From contig NZ_JAQQXR010000002.1 of the NCBI RefSeq assembly GCF_028595325.1, forward strand, positions 248,001-312,000: a stretch of DNA of 64,000 nucleotides. The letters are read 5' to 3'. Within the stretch, counting starts at the first letter, position 1; each line of letters starts with the position of its first letter. Below are positions 8,540 through 18,120 of this stretch, in pieces. Source of the DNA: Janthinobacterium fluminis. GTDB lineage: Bacteria > Pseudomonadota > Gammaproteobacteria > Burkholderiales > Burkholderiaceae_D. The notes under the pieces were generated by a model that saw nothing but the letters and a program-made list of their open reading frames with translations, was not told the DNA's origin and searched no databases. Position numbers and translations under genes: made by a program.

Positions 8540-9214
8540 TTACATCTGATCCCAGATTTCGTCGAGACCTTCGCGTGGGAAATCATTGCGCCACACGGGA
8601 TTTTTCTTGTCGCGGGCCAGCGAGTATTCGCTGCGCCACGTATGCGTCACCGACGAATCATAGGCTTTTTTCAGTTTTTGAATTTCCGCCACGCCCTGAT
8701 CGGCGCCGACCTTGCTCTTGGCGATGCGCTGCACGCCGTCGGCCCAGCTCTCCGCAACCTTGACGACCTGGCACTCAAACGCCACGACGCTCAATTCCAT
8801 GCCGTTGCTTTCCTTGGTTTGCTTGGAGCTCAGGGCTTTGCAGTTGGCGCGGTTTTTTGCGGCGAGCACGCTGGCCATCAATTCCATCGAAGCCGGCTTC
8901 AGCTTTGGCTGCAGCGCGGCGGGGAAGAGGGCCAGAATGTCCTTGGTCGTTCCCTCTGGATATTCTTTGTCCGCCTTGAGCAAGTCGGCATACGACGCGA
9001 AATCGCCGCTTTGGCCGCTGGCTTTCCGGGATGGCCGCAAATGTTCGTTGAGCAATTTGATGCTGCTCTCTTCGTGATTGATGATGGTTTTAATGTACAG
9101 GTCAGCCACATTTACCGGCGTCAGCTCTGCCGCGAAAGCCGGGCCGGCCACCGCGACGGTGGACGCAAGCGCCACCAGCGTAGCCGTCACTACTCGATTC
9201 AATGTCGTTTTCAA
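8540..9214 (-). CDS. exported protein of unknown function (224 aa)
   Basis: The protein starts with a clear Sec signal peptide (basic MKTTLNR, hydrophobic core, AGPAFA before AEL, about 28 residues). The mature part of roughly 195 residues is charged and mostly helical, with two cysteines (NCKAL and FECQVV) that could form a disulfide in the periplasm. I do not recognise a named domain. It faces the DJ-1 gene tail to tail, with a hairpin in between. The start is the only sensible ATG in front of the signal peptide. Confidence 0.75.
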   Translation of the reverse strand: MKTTLNRVVTATLVALASTVAVAGPAFAAELTPVNVADLYIKTIINHEESSIKLLNEHLRPSRKASGQSGDFASYADLLKADKEYPEGTTKDILALFPAALQPKLKPASMELMASVLAAKNRANCKALSSKQTKESNGMELSVVAFECQVVKVAESWADGVQRIAKSKVGADQGVAEIQKLKKAYDSSVTHTWRSEYSLARDKKNPVWRNDFPREGLDEIWDQM

Positions 9215-9356
9215 TTGTATTTCTCTCCGTTTGCGATATGTCGAACAAATGCGGCAACTGCTTACCGATCATATAGTTGCCTTGCGGAATTTTAACCGAT
9301 GCAAGCGGATTCTGTTGACGGGCTATCGTACTGCGCGGCGCCTGCCTTCGCGCCGC

Positions 9357-10052
9357 CTACCAGGGCAGCGGCGCGGGTTCGTCGTTGGCGTGCTCGCCGT
9401 AGTACAGCGAGGGCAGGAAGCGCGACAGGTAGGTGAACTCGGTGTAGCAGTGGCGCATCAAGGCCAGGCCCAGCTGGTCGGGAACGTCGCGCTCCGGCTT
9501 GTCGCTCGACTGCCCCAGCAGGAAGCGGCTGCGCAGCACGCAACCGAAGGGGGTGTCGCGGGTCTGGTGGATCATCTGGCCGTCCTCCGGGTCGCCGTTG
9601 GCGTCGATGGCGATGTGCGCGCCGAAACCGATGCGCGCATAGATGGCGGCCGAGGTTTCCTGCTGCTCGAAGGCCCGCGCCAGTTTGGCGGCGTCGAAGA
9701 CGTCCTTGGGATCGTGGAATTTCAGTTGCGCGGCCACGGGCGGGATCTCGGCCAGCGACTCGACGGCGCGGATCGAGGCGCCGATGTAGTTTTCACCCTT
9801 CTTCCATTTGCTGTCCCAGCCGTGGTGCGCGACGTGGTCGTGCGGATGCCACCATTTGATGTGCTGGGTCGTCTCGAAAAACTTGAACCACCAGTCGAGC
9901 ATGCGGCCTTTGCAGCCGTGCAGGTCGGTGCGCACCGCGACCACCAGGCAGCCGTTCGGCAGGCGCGCGATGCCCGTCTCCAGGCGCAGCGGCGCGGGCT
10001 GGAGGAGGTCGTCAATCGAGGAAAGATCCCATTCTGAAGAATTGTTGCTCAT
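9357..10052 (-). CDS. 2,4-diacetylphloroglucinol hydrolase (PhlG)-like protein
   Basis: A 231-residue protein with the DAPG-hydrolase pattern: GRMLDWWFKFFETTQHIKWW then HPHDHVAHHGWDSKW, with many His, Asp and Glu residues in position to hold zinc, and a second HCYTEFTYLSRFLP segment near the C-terminus. PhlG cleaves a C-C bond in 2,4-diacetylphloroglucinol, releasing acetate; related proteins act on other phloroglucinol-type or unknown substrates. The start chosen is the ATG at 10052, with AAGGAG seven bases upstream; the ATG at 10058 is too close. It is transcribed away from a TetR gene, and the shared promoter contains an inverted repeat, so ligand-controlled expression is likely. Confidence 0.75.
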   Translation of the reverse strand: MSNNSSEWDLSSIDDLLQPAPLRLETGIARLPNGCLVVAVRTDLHGCKGRMLDWWFKFFETTQHIKWWHPHDHVAHHGWDSKWKKGENYIGASIRAVESLAEIPPVAAQLKFHDPKDVFDAAKLARAFEQQETSAAIYARIGFGAHIAIDANGDPEDGQMIHQTRDTPFGCVLRSRFLLGQSSDKPERDVPDQLGLALMRHCYTEFTYLSRFLPSLYYGEHANDEPAPLPW

Positions 10053-10093
10053 GCTCATGCTCCTTAGTGGTGGAAAGGCGATTATATATTAAA

Positions 10094-10110
10094 GAAACGT
10101 GTAACGTTTC
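10094..10110. promoter_or_regulatory. inverted repeat, probable TetR operator
   Basis: GAAACG-TGTAA-CGTTTC is a perfect 6-bp inverted repeat with a 5-base spacer in the AT-rich gap between the divergent PhlG-like and TetR genes. Its size and place fit a TetR-family operator that would control both genes. Confidence 0.6.
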
Positions 10111-10163
10111 CTTATTTGCGGAGCGTGTAGAATCGCGCTCACCATCACATTTCGGAGGCATGC

Positions 10164-10820
10164 ATGGAACAGTCGGCCCAAGCACCCAGCCGGCCGCGCG
10201 GACGGCCGGCGCGGCCCGAGCACGAGTTGCGCGACGCCGCGCTGCGGGCCGCCACCTGGTTGCTGCTGAACGAGGGGTATGCGGCGACGACGATGGAAGC
10301 CGTGGCGAAGCATGCCGGCGTGGCGAAAAAATCGCTGTACAAGTACGCCGCCAACCGGGAGGAGCTGGTCACGCTGGTGATACGGAGCTGGACGGATGCG
10401 TTCGTGCCGGCCTTCGAGGTGGAGGTGGCGTCGGCGCAGCAGGTGCTGCCGGCGCTGGCGGAGATACTGCAGGCCATGGCGGCGCGCGTGCTGTCGGCCG
10501 ACGCCGTCGGCATGTTCCGTCTGCTGAGCACGCAGTTTCCGGCCCATGCGGAGATGCTGGCCGTGTATCAGCGCAATGGCATCGAGCGCAGCACGGCGCT
10601 GTTGTGCGAGTGGTTCGAGCGCCAGCGCGACCGCGGGCTGGTGCGGGTGGAGGACCCGCGCGCGCTGTGCGGCTTGCTGCTGTCGATGGTGATCGCCGAA
10701 CCGCTGCGGCAGATGGCGCTGGGCTTGATCGCGCCCGCGCCGCAGTGGGACGTGGCGCCGCGCGTGCAGGCGGCGCTGCGGCTGCTGGGCGGGCAGGCGT
10801 TTGCCGTGACCGCGGCCTAG
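10164..10820 (+). CDS. TetR/AcrR family transcriptional regulator
   Basis: A 218-residue TetR-type repressor. The N-terminal DNA-binding domain (residues 15-60) shows the typical run LLLNEGYAATTMEAVAKHAGVAK followed by KSLYKYAANREEL. The C-terminal ligand domain is helical and not recognisable in detail. The start has GGAGG five bases upstream. It is divergent from the PhlG-like hydrolase, and the gap between them carries a symmetric site, so the simplest reading is local repression relieved by a phenolic or similar ligand. Its end overlaps the tail of the converging alpha/beta hydrolase gene by four bases. Confidence 0.85.
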   Translation: MEQSAQAPSRPRGRPARPEHELRDAALRAATWLLLNEGYAATTMEAVAKHAGVAKKSLYKYAANREELVTLVIRSWTDAFVPAFEVEVASAQQVLPALAEILQAMAARVLSADAVGMFRLLSTQFPAHAEMLAVYQRNGIERSTALLCEWFERQRDRGLVRVEDPRALCGLLLSMVIAEPLRQMALGLIAPAPQWDVAPRVQAALRLLGGQAFAVTAA

Positions 10821-11614
10821 GCGTTCACCACCGCGGCGCCGGCGAGGAAGGCGGCGATGAGGGGATTGACGGCCTGGCTGTGGCTGATCGGCGCCATGTG
10901 GCCGCCCTTGGTCTGGACCGCCGCCGCGTTCGGCAGCGCCGCGGCCAGCCGTTCGGCCAGGCGGCGCGTCGAGGCCGGGCTGTTCTGGCCGGACATGACC
11001 AGCGCCGGCAGGTCGAGCCGGGCCATGTCGTCCAGCGTGGCCGCTTCGCCCAGCAGGGCCTGGAAGTCCAGTCTGACCTTGGCGATCTGCGCCGTGAAGC
11101 GCTCCTGCTGCGCGCCGCCGAGCGCGTCGAACACGCCCGGGCGGTTCCAGTAGTCGATGAAGATGCGCGCGGCGTCGCGCGGCGTGGCGGCGGCGTCGAT
11201 GGCGGCGACCACGCCCTCGATGTCGAGGCGGGCCGCGTCGTCCGGCGCCAGCAGGTGGAAGGCCACCGGCTCGAAGACGGCCAGCGACAGCACGCGCCCG
11301 CGCATCTGCCGCGCCATGCGCAGCGCCGTCGCGCCGCCGTAGGAGTGGCCGACCAGGTGGAAGGGCTGGCCCGGCGCCAGCCTGGCGGCGATGGCGGCGT
11401 TGACGGCGTCCACTTCGTGGGCCAGCGTGAACGCGGCGGCGCCGCTGTCGGCCGGGAAGGGCGATGCGCCGTAGCCGAGCAGGTCCACGGCGATGCAGCG
11501 GAAGCTGGCCGCCAGCTGCGCCACCAGTTCGGACCACTGGGCGCGGGAACTCATGGAGCTGTGCAGCAGGACGACGGCAGGCCGCGCGTCGGGCGGCGTT
11601 GCTTGGGTGTTCAT
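10817..11614 (-). CDS. alpha/beta hydrolase
   Basis: A 265-residue alpha/beta-hydrolase. The oxyanion region VVLLHSSMSSRAQW lies at the start, the nucleophile elbow GHSYGG near residue 97, the acid on the strand PALVMSGQNS, and the histidine in TKGGHMAPISH. The serine triad is therefore complete. There is no signal peptide, so it is cytoplasmic. The substrate cannot be told; esters, lactones or C-C bonds are all possible in this fold. Its 3' end overlaps the TetR gene tail to tail by four bases, so the two are not in one operon. Confidence 0.82.
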   Translation of the reverse strand: MNTQATPPDARPAVVLLHSSMSSRAQWSELVAQLAASFRCIAVDLLGYGASPFPADSGAAAFTLAHEVDAVNAAIAARLAPGQPFHLVGHSYGGATALRMARQMRGRVLSLAVFEPVAFHLLAPDDAARLDIEGVVAAIDAAATPRDAARIFIDYWNRPGVFDALGGAQQERFTAQIAKVRLDFQALLGEAATLDDMARLDLPALVMSGQNSPASTRRLAERLAAALPNAAAVQTKGGHMAPISHSQAVNPLIAAFLAGAAVVNA

Positions 11615-11805
11615 GGTTGGCTGGCGTATCGAAAAAGAAGACCGCGCATTATAGGGGGGCTTTGCCGGTCCGGTCGATTTTGTTGATCTAGCGCAATGTG
11701 TTCCGGACGGAAAGTACTGTCTTGAGGTTTGACAACCATGCTCGCCATGCGGATACTCTTATTTCAGAATTGGTTCCCTTATCGGCACAGGCAAGGCGGG
11801 TTGAC

Positions 11806-12945
11806 ATGCAAAAACTGAGGTTGGCGTTCGCGCTGGTTTGCTGCTCGCTGGGCTGGGCGGGCGGCGCCGTGGCCGAGGACGGCGTGACGGCGCAGGCCAT
11901 CAAGATCGGCATGGCGAACGCCACCAGCGGCCCGGCTGCAGGCCTGGGCCTGCAGCTGCGCGCCGGCGCCGGCGCCTACCTGAGCAGGGTCAACGCGGCC
12001 GGCGGCGTCCACGGCCGCAACGTCGCGCTGGTCAGCGTCGACGACGGCTACGACCCGCAGCAGTCGGCGGCCGCCACGCACACCTTGATCGAGGCGGACA
12101 AGGTGTTCGCCCTGTTCGGCTATGTCGGCACGCCGACGTCGACGGCGGCCGTGCCGATCGCCGCGAAGGCCGGCGTGCCCTATCTGTTTCCGTTCACGGG
12201 CGCCGAGTTCCTGCGCAACCCCGTCATTCCCGTCGTGTTCAATTTGCGCGCCTCGTATTTCGACGAGACGGAGGCGCTGGTGGCGCGCCTGACGGGCGAG
12301 CTGGGCGTGAAGAAGATTGGCCTGTTCATCCAGGACGACGAGTTCGGCGAGGCCGGCAAGGCCGGCGTCAGCCGCGCGCTGCACAAGCGCCGCCTGAGCG
12401 CGGCCATGGAGGCGCGCTACAGCCGCAACACGATCGACATCGAGGTCGGGCTGGCGCGCGTCAAGAGCCAGGCGCCGGAGGCGGTGATCTTCATCGGCAC
12501 CTACCGGCCGCTGGCGGCGCTGGTCAAGAAGGCGCGCGCGGCCGGGCTGAAGACGCGCTTCCTGACGGTGTCCTTCGTCGGCACCAGCGAATTCATCAAG
12601 CACGCCGGCGACGCCGGCAACGGCGTCATCATCAGCCAGGTGATGCCCTCGCCGGAGGACGGCGCCGACGCGCTGGTCAAGCAGTACCACGCCGACGTCC
12701 TGCCGGCGGCGCGCAACTACGGTTCGCTGGAGGGCTACACCGGCGCCATGGTCCTCGTCGAGGCCTTGAAGCGCTGCGGCCGCGCGCCGACCCGGGCCGG
12801 GCTGCTGCGCACGCTGGAGCAGTTGCGGATGGAGGCCGGCGACATCCCCGTTTCCTTCAGCGCGCAACGGCACCAGGGCATGGACCGCGTCTACCTGACG
12901 CAGGTGAGGGACGGCAAGGCCGTCCCGTTCAAGAAAGCCGACTGA
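11806..12945 (+). CDS. ABC transporter substrate-binding protein, branched-chain amino-acid type (LivJ-like)
   Basis: A 379-residue periplasmic-binding protein of the Leu/Ile/Val receptor family (Peripla_BP_6). The signal peptide (MQKLRLAFALVCCSLGW to about AVAE) is followed by the first-strand motif IKIGMANATSGPAAGLG, then VNAAGGVHGRNVALVSVDDGYDP and the late EGYTGAMVLVEAL helix, all family marks. I start at 11806, with AGGCGGG upstream, rather than at the earlier ATG at 11698, which would bury the signal peptide. No permease or ATPase gene lies beside it, so it is an orphan receptor; similar lone proteins serve remote transporters or act as sensors. Confidence 0.82.
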   Translation: MQKLRLAFALVCCSLGWAGGAVAEDGVTAQAIKIGMANATSGPAAGLGLQLRAGAGAYLSRVNAAGGVHGRNVALVSVDDGYDPQQSAAATHTLIEADKVFALFGYVGTPTSTAAVPIAAKAGVPYLFPFTGAEFLRNPVIPVVFNLRASYFDETEALVARLTGELGVKKIGLFIQDDEFGEAGKAGVSRALHKRRLSAAMEARYSRNTIDIEVGLARVKSQAPEAVIFIGTYRPLAALVKKARAAGLKTRFLTVSFVGTSEFIKHAGDAGNGVIISQVMPSPEDGADALVKQYHADVLPAARNYGSLEGYTGAMVLVEALKRCGRAPTRAGLLRTLEQLRMEAGDIPVSFSAQRHQGMDRVYLTQVRDGKAVPFKKAD

Positions 12946-12953
12946 GGCGGCGC

Positions 12954-13583
12954 TCAGCGCGCCAGCGGATTCGGCGTCGCCTCCGCGACCTTGAAGAGGA
13001 TGTTGCGGTCGATGTGGTGGAAGGGCTCGTCCTGGCCCTTGATCAGCATCACGGTGTCCTCCTCGTAACCCCAGCTGCCGTCGGCGTTGATCGTCACCTT
13101 GATGCGGTATTCGACCGTCTTGAACGCGTATTCGAGGAAGGGGTTGGAGCGGATGCCGTAGCTGTCGTCGTCGTTGCGGGCCACCAGCTCGAAGCTGGTG
13201 GCGTCGGCGGCGGCGCTGCCGGAGGCCATCGCGATCTGCCCGCGCGGGATCGACAGCGTCTGGATCACGGTGCCGGTGGCCGGCTCCCACAGCCAGTAGC
13301 CGACCTGCTCGTGATAGGTCTTCACCTGGTCCGGCTTGGTCACGTGGATCTGGTAGCGCAGGCCGTAGAACAACTGCGGGCCGTTGGTGACGGGGTCGAT
13401 CGGCTGCAGCTCGATGCGCTCGACGAAGGCTTGCTTGCGGGCGCCGTCGGCCTTCGGCTTGATGTCGAGGCCGCGCTCGCCCTGCCAAATGCCGGCCATG
13501 CCGCGCAGCGGGCCGAGGTTGGCCAGCGTGTTGCTGTCTATGGCGGAAGGTTCGGTGTAAATATCCTGAGAAAACTGGCTCAT
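12954..13583 (-). CDS. heme-binding beta-barrel (nitrobindin-like/FABP) protein
   Basis: A 209-residue cytoplasmic protein that follows the nitrobindin-like pattern: LGPLRGMAGIWQGERGLD near residue 23, then GYWLWEPATGTVIQTLSIPRG near residue 95, and a run of beta-strands to the C-terminus. Family members bind ferric heme in a 10-stranded barrel and can handle peroxynitrite or nitric oxide. The usual C-terminal histidine that holds heme may be in FHHIDRN, which I cannot confirm. It has its own promoter region shared with the GlxA-type regulator gene. Confidence 0.68.
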   Translation of the reverse strand: MSQFSQDIYTEPSAIDSNTLANLGPLRGMAGIWQGERGLDIKPKADGARKQAFVERIELQPIDPVTNGPQLFYGLRYQIHVTKPDQVKTYHEQVGYWLWEPATGTVIQTLSIPRGQIAMASGSAAADATSFELVARNDDDSYGIRSNPFLEYAFKTVEYRIKVTINADGSWGYEEDTVMLIKGQDEPFHHIDRNILFKVAEATPNPLAR

Positions 13584-13647
13584 CGTTTCATATCCTTGCG
13601 TTGGGCTGGAAGAGTTGCACGACGATTGTAAAACATCGGGACCGACT

Positions 13648-14613
13648 TCAGCGGGCGTGGGTGGCGCGGAACAGCATCGGCGTCACGCCGAAGCGGCGCT
13701 CGAAGGCTTTCGACAGCTGGGCCGGCGTGGCGAAGCCGGTGCGCGCGGCGATGTCCTTGAGGGCCACGCGGGCGGCCAGCAGCTGGCGCGCCTGGTCCAG
13801 GCGCAGCGTTTCGACGAAGCGGGCCGGCGTCTCGCCGACGGCGGCGCTGAATTTGCGGTGGAAGCTGCGCGCCGACATGGCCACCCGCGCCGCCAGCGCG
13901 GGCACGTCGAGCTGTTCCGCCAGATGCTCCTTCATCCATCCGATCAGCGCGGCAAAGGGCGCGCCGGCGCGCGCCTGGGCGTGCAGCATGGGGCTGAACT
14001 GCGACTGGTGGCCGGGGCGCCGGGCGTACAGCACGAGGCGGGCGGCGATGGCGTCGCTGACGGCGGCGCCGAGGTCGCGCTCGACCATCGCCAGGCACAT
14101 GTCGATGCCGGTCGTCACGCCGGCCGAGGTCCACAGGCGGCCGTCTTCGATGTACAGCGCGTCGGCGTCGACCCGCGCGCCCGGGTTGTTGCGCGCCAGC
14201 GTGTCGCAGCTGTCCCAATGCGTGGCCACGCGCTTGCCGTCGATCAGGCCGAGCGCGCCCAGCGCCAGCGCGCCGCTGCACACGGAGCCGTAGCGCCGCG
14301 CCGTCGCCGCGCAGTCGCGCACCCACAGGCGCACGGCTGGCTCGGCCGCCATGCGCAGCAGGGCGGCCTGCTCGCCGCCGACGATCAAGAGCGTGTGCAC
14401 GGCGGCCGGCGCCAGCCCGGCCAGCGCGGCGCTGGCGACGCTGACGGCGCTGCTGCTGCGCACGGCGCCGCCCGCCGCGGACAGGATGTGGACGCGGTAG
14501 AAGGCGCGGCCGCAGGCGTCGTTGGCGGCCGCGAAGACGGCCGCCGGGCCGCTGACGTCGAGTATCTGCACGCCGTCGAAGGCCAGCAGCGCGATGTGGA
14601 GGGAATCGGTCAT
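13648..14613 (-). CDS. GlxA family transcriptional regulator (DJ-1/PfpI-like domain plus AraC HTH)
   Basis: A 321-residue regulator with two parts. Residues 5-170 form a DJ-1/PfpI-like sensor domain (ILDVSGPAAVFAAAND, LLIVGGEQ, and YGSVCSGALALGALGLIDG with the family cysteine). Residues 215-315 form an AraC-type DNA-binding domain with two helix-turn-helix motifs (LDVPALAARVAMSARSFHRKF and VALKDIAARTGFATPAQLSKAF). Regulators of this kind control catabolism of small nitrogen compounds such as arginine, choline or glycine betaine in related bacteria; the target here is unknown. Confidence 0.85.
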   Translation of the reverse strand: MTDSLHIALLAFDGVQILDVSGPAAVFAAANDACGRAFYRVHILSAAGGAVRSSSAVSVASAALAGLAPAAVHTLLIVGGEQAALLRMAAEPAVRLWVRDCAATARRYGSVCSGALALGALGLIDGKRVATHWDSCDTLARNNPGARVDADALYIEDGRLWTSAGVTTGIDMCLAMVERDLGAAVSDAIAARLVLYARRPGHQSQFSPMLHAQARAGAPFAALIGWMKEHLAEQLDVPALAARVAMSARSFHRKFSAAVGETPARFVETLRLDQARQLLAARVALKDIAARTGFATPAQLSKAFERRFGVTPMLFRATHAR

Positions 14614-14685
14614 TGGCAGAATTTAATACATATCCGCTTTTTACGCCAGCGCCGCCAAGCTTCGCTTGGCGGCGTGCCGGGCCGC

Positions 14686-15741
14686 TCAGAACAGGTGGCG
14701 CATGCCGACGTTCAGTTCGCGCGTGCCGCCGGCCGCGCCTATCTGGCCGCCGGCCGGCGCGCCGGCGCTGGCCGTGCGGAAGGTGGCGCCGTTGTCGTTG
14801 CCGACCCTGGCCAGCGAGGTGTACAGCGCCGTGCGCTTCGACAGCGCGTAGGTGTAGGCCAGCGCGAATTGCGAGGCGTCGCGGTTGGCGCTCGATTTGT
14901 CGTCCTTGCGGATGTACGAGGCCAGCAGCGTGTGCGCGCCCATCGGCACGGTCAGGCCCAGCAGCAGGTCGCGGTTGTCGGCCGTGCCGGTGCCCTTGTT
15001 GCTGCCGTAGGCCGCGTGGGCCTTGACGGCGCCGAAGTCGTAGGTGGCGCCGATCAGCGCGCTTTTCGCCTTGTCGCTGGCGTCGCCGTTGTTGGCGCTG
15101 TGGTAGGCCAGTTTCACCAGCAGCGGCCCGTTCTGGTAGCCCAGCGCGGCGCCGATGCTGCGCGCCGCGGATGAATTGCCGGCCACCTCGCCCAGGCCGT
15201 ACAGCAGTTCGGCGCCGAAACCGGAGACGCTCGGCGTGGCGTACTTGAGCGCGTTGTTGATGCGCTTGCCGTTGGTCGGGATCAGGTTGCTGGCGGCGCC
15301 GGCGAAGCCGTCGTCCATCGGGTCGATGGCCTTGAACGCGAGGTAGTGCGGCGCGTACTGGCGGCCCAGCGTGACGCTGCCGGCGGCGTCGCTTTTCAGG
15401 CCGACGTAGGCTTGGCGGCCGAACAGCAGGCCGCCCTGGTCGGAGGCGCCGGTGTCGGTCAGGATGCCGGCTTCCAGCACGAAGACGGCGGCCAGGCCGT
15501 CGCCCAGGTTTTCCGTGCCGCGAAAGCCGAGGCGGCTGCCTTGCAGGATGCCGTCGCGCAGTTTGACTTCATTCGGCTTGAAGGCCGGCAGCGCGGCGCT
15601 CGGGGTGTGCGTGCTGGCCTTGCCGCCCGAGATGGACGCCAGGCCGAGGTCGAAGGCGCCGTAGATGCCGACGCTCGATTGGGCCGCGGCGGCGCCGGCG
15701 AATGTGCTCAGGATGGCGGCGGCCAGGAGGGATGTTTTCAT
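14686..15741 (-). CDS. outer-membrane porin (Gram-negative porin, PF13609-like)
   Basis: A 351-residue trimeric-porin type protein. The Sec signal peptide (MKTSLLAAAILSTFAGAAAA) is followed by SSVGIYGAFDLGL, the standard first strand, then SRLGFRGTENLGDGLAAVF and LFGRQAYVGL. The last strand ends in phenylalanine (GMRHLF), as needed for barrel assembly. The pore would let small solutes across the outer membrane. It diverges from the AEP uptake operon, and a long inverted repeat lies in the gap, so joint control with phosphonate use is possible. Confidence 0.9.
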   Translation of the reverse strand: MKTSLLAAAILSTFAGAAAAQSSVGIYGAFDLGLASISGGKASTHTPSAALPAFKPNEVKLRDGILQGSRLGFRGTENLGDGLAAVFVLEAGILTDTGASDQGGLLFGRQAYVGLKSDAAGSVTLGRQYAPHYLAFKAIDPMDDGFAGAASNLIPTNGKRINNALKYATPSVSGFGAELLYGLGEVAGNSSAARSIGAALGYQNGPLLVKLAYHSANNGDASDKAKSALIGATYDFGAVKAHAAYGSNKGTGTADNRDLLLGLTVPMGAHTLLASYIRKDDKSSANRDASQFALAYTYALSKRTALYTSLARVGNDNGATFRTASAGAPAGGQIGAAGGTRELNVGMRHLF

Positions 15742-15796
15742 TGTTTTCCTTGTAGGTTGTTGAGGGTGCTGCGGAACGCCGAATGCTACGGCAGCT

Positions 15797-15878
15797 TTGT
15801 TACAAGATCGTGACGTCTAGATGACTATGGGGCTTGAAAAGCGCCGAAAGTCATCTAGATGTCACGACATCGTAACAA
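15797..15878. promoter_or_regulatory. 30-bp-arm inverted repeat between porin and AEP operon
   Basis: Arm 15797-15826 and arm 15849-15878 are near-perfect inverted copies (TTGTTAC, four unlike bases, TCGTGAC, one mismatch, TCTAGATGACT). Each arm holds a TCTAGATGAC core, and the TCTAGA centre resembles operators of GntR/HutC-type PhnF regulators. It sits in the 191-bp divergent gap, so it probably controls one or both flanking genes. Confidence 0.6.
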
Positions 15879-15944
15879 TCCCCGACTACGATTGCGTCTG
15901 CCGGCAAACGCCCGGCGAACCCCTTCAATCTTATGGAGCCGTAC

Positions 15945-16964
15945 ATGTCCGTCACCCACGTTTTCAAACCGCTCGCCGCGCTGCTGACCTTGACGGCGAC
16001 GCTGGCGCACGCCGACACCACGCTGCTGGTTTACACCGCCCTCGAAGCGGACCAGGTGAAGTCCTATCAAGCCAGGTTCGAGGCCGAGTATCCCGACGTG
16101 AAGATCAAGTGGGTGCGCGATTCGACCGGCATCATCACCGCCAAGCTGCTGGCGGAGAAGGCGGCGCCGCAGGCCGACGTCGTCATGGGCGTAGCCGCGA
16201 CCTCGATCCTGGTGCTGGAAAAGGAGGGCATGCTGCAGCCATACGCGCCCAAGGACATCGACAAGCTGTCCAAGCGCTACGTCGACAACGCCACGCCGCC
16301 GAGCTGGGTCGGCATGAACGTCACCGGCGCGGCGATGTGCTTCAACACGGTCGAGGCGGCCAAGCTGGGCCTGAAGAAGCCGGAGACCTGGAAGGACCTG
16401 CTCAAGCCCGAGTACAAGGGCAAGATCGTGATGCCGCATCCGGCCTCCAGCGGCACCGGCTTTTTCGACGTGTCGTCCTGGCTGACGATGTTCGGCGAGA
16501 AGGACGGCTGGGCCTTCATGGACAGGCTGCACGAGAACATCGGCCAGTACACGCACTCCGGCTCGAAGCCGTGCAAGCAGGCGGCGGCCGGCGAGTTCCC
16601 GATCGGGATTTCGTTCGAGTACCGCGCCGCCAAGCTGAAGGAGGGCGGCGCGCCGCTCGACCTGGTGTTCCCGAAAGAGGGCCTGGGCTGGGACGTCGAG
16701 GCGACCGCCATCGTCAAGGGGACCCGGCACCTGGAGGCCGCGCGCAAGCTGGCCGATTGGGCGACCTCGAAGGGCGCCGCCGAGCTGTACGCGAAGAACT
16801 TCGCCATCGTCGCCCACGCGGGCGTGGCCAAGCCCAGCCCGGCGATCCCGGCCAACTTCGAGCAGATGCTGATCAAGCAGGATTTGCGCTGGTCCTCGCG
16901 CGAGCGCGACCGCATCCTGGCCGAGTGGACCAGGCGCTACGACGGCAAGGCCGAGCCGAAGTAA
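15945..16964 (+). CDS. putative 2-aminoethylphosphonate ABC transporter, substrate-binding protein
   Basis: A 339-residue periplasmic binding protein of the iron(III)/AEP class (PhnS2-like). The signal peptide ends near LAHA; the mature start TTLLVYTALEADQVKSYQARF and the segment KWVRDSTGIITAKLLAEK are typical of this group. GGAG six bases before the ATG at 15945 decides the start; the ATG at 15933 has no such site. It would capture AEP in the periplasm for the ATPase and permease encoded just downstream. The substrate call rests on the linked phnW and phnX genes as much as on the protein itself. Confidence 0.82.
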   Translation: MSVTHVFKPLAALLTLTATLAHADTTLLVYTALEADQVKSYQARFEAEYPDVKIKWVRDSTGIITAKLLAEKAAPQADVVMGVAATSILVLEKEGMLQPYAPKDIDKLSKRYVDNATPPSWVGMNVTGAAMCFNTVEAAKLGLKKPETWKDLLKPEYKGKIVMPHPASSGTGFFDVSSWLTMFGEKDGWAFMDRLHENIGQYTHSGSKPCKQAAAGEFPIGISFEYRAAKLKEGGAPLDLVFPKEGLGWDVEATAIVKGTRHLEAARKLADWATSKGAAELYAKNFAIVAHAGVAKPSPAIPANFEQMLIKQDLRWSSRERDRILAEWTRRYDGKAEPK

Positions 16965-17010
16965 GCGCGGCACGCCGCCCCGACAATTTCAATCCAACAC
17001 AAAGCGCACG

Positions 17011-18116
<1,106 letters not shown>

Positions 18117-18120
<4 letters not shown>

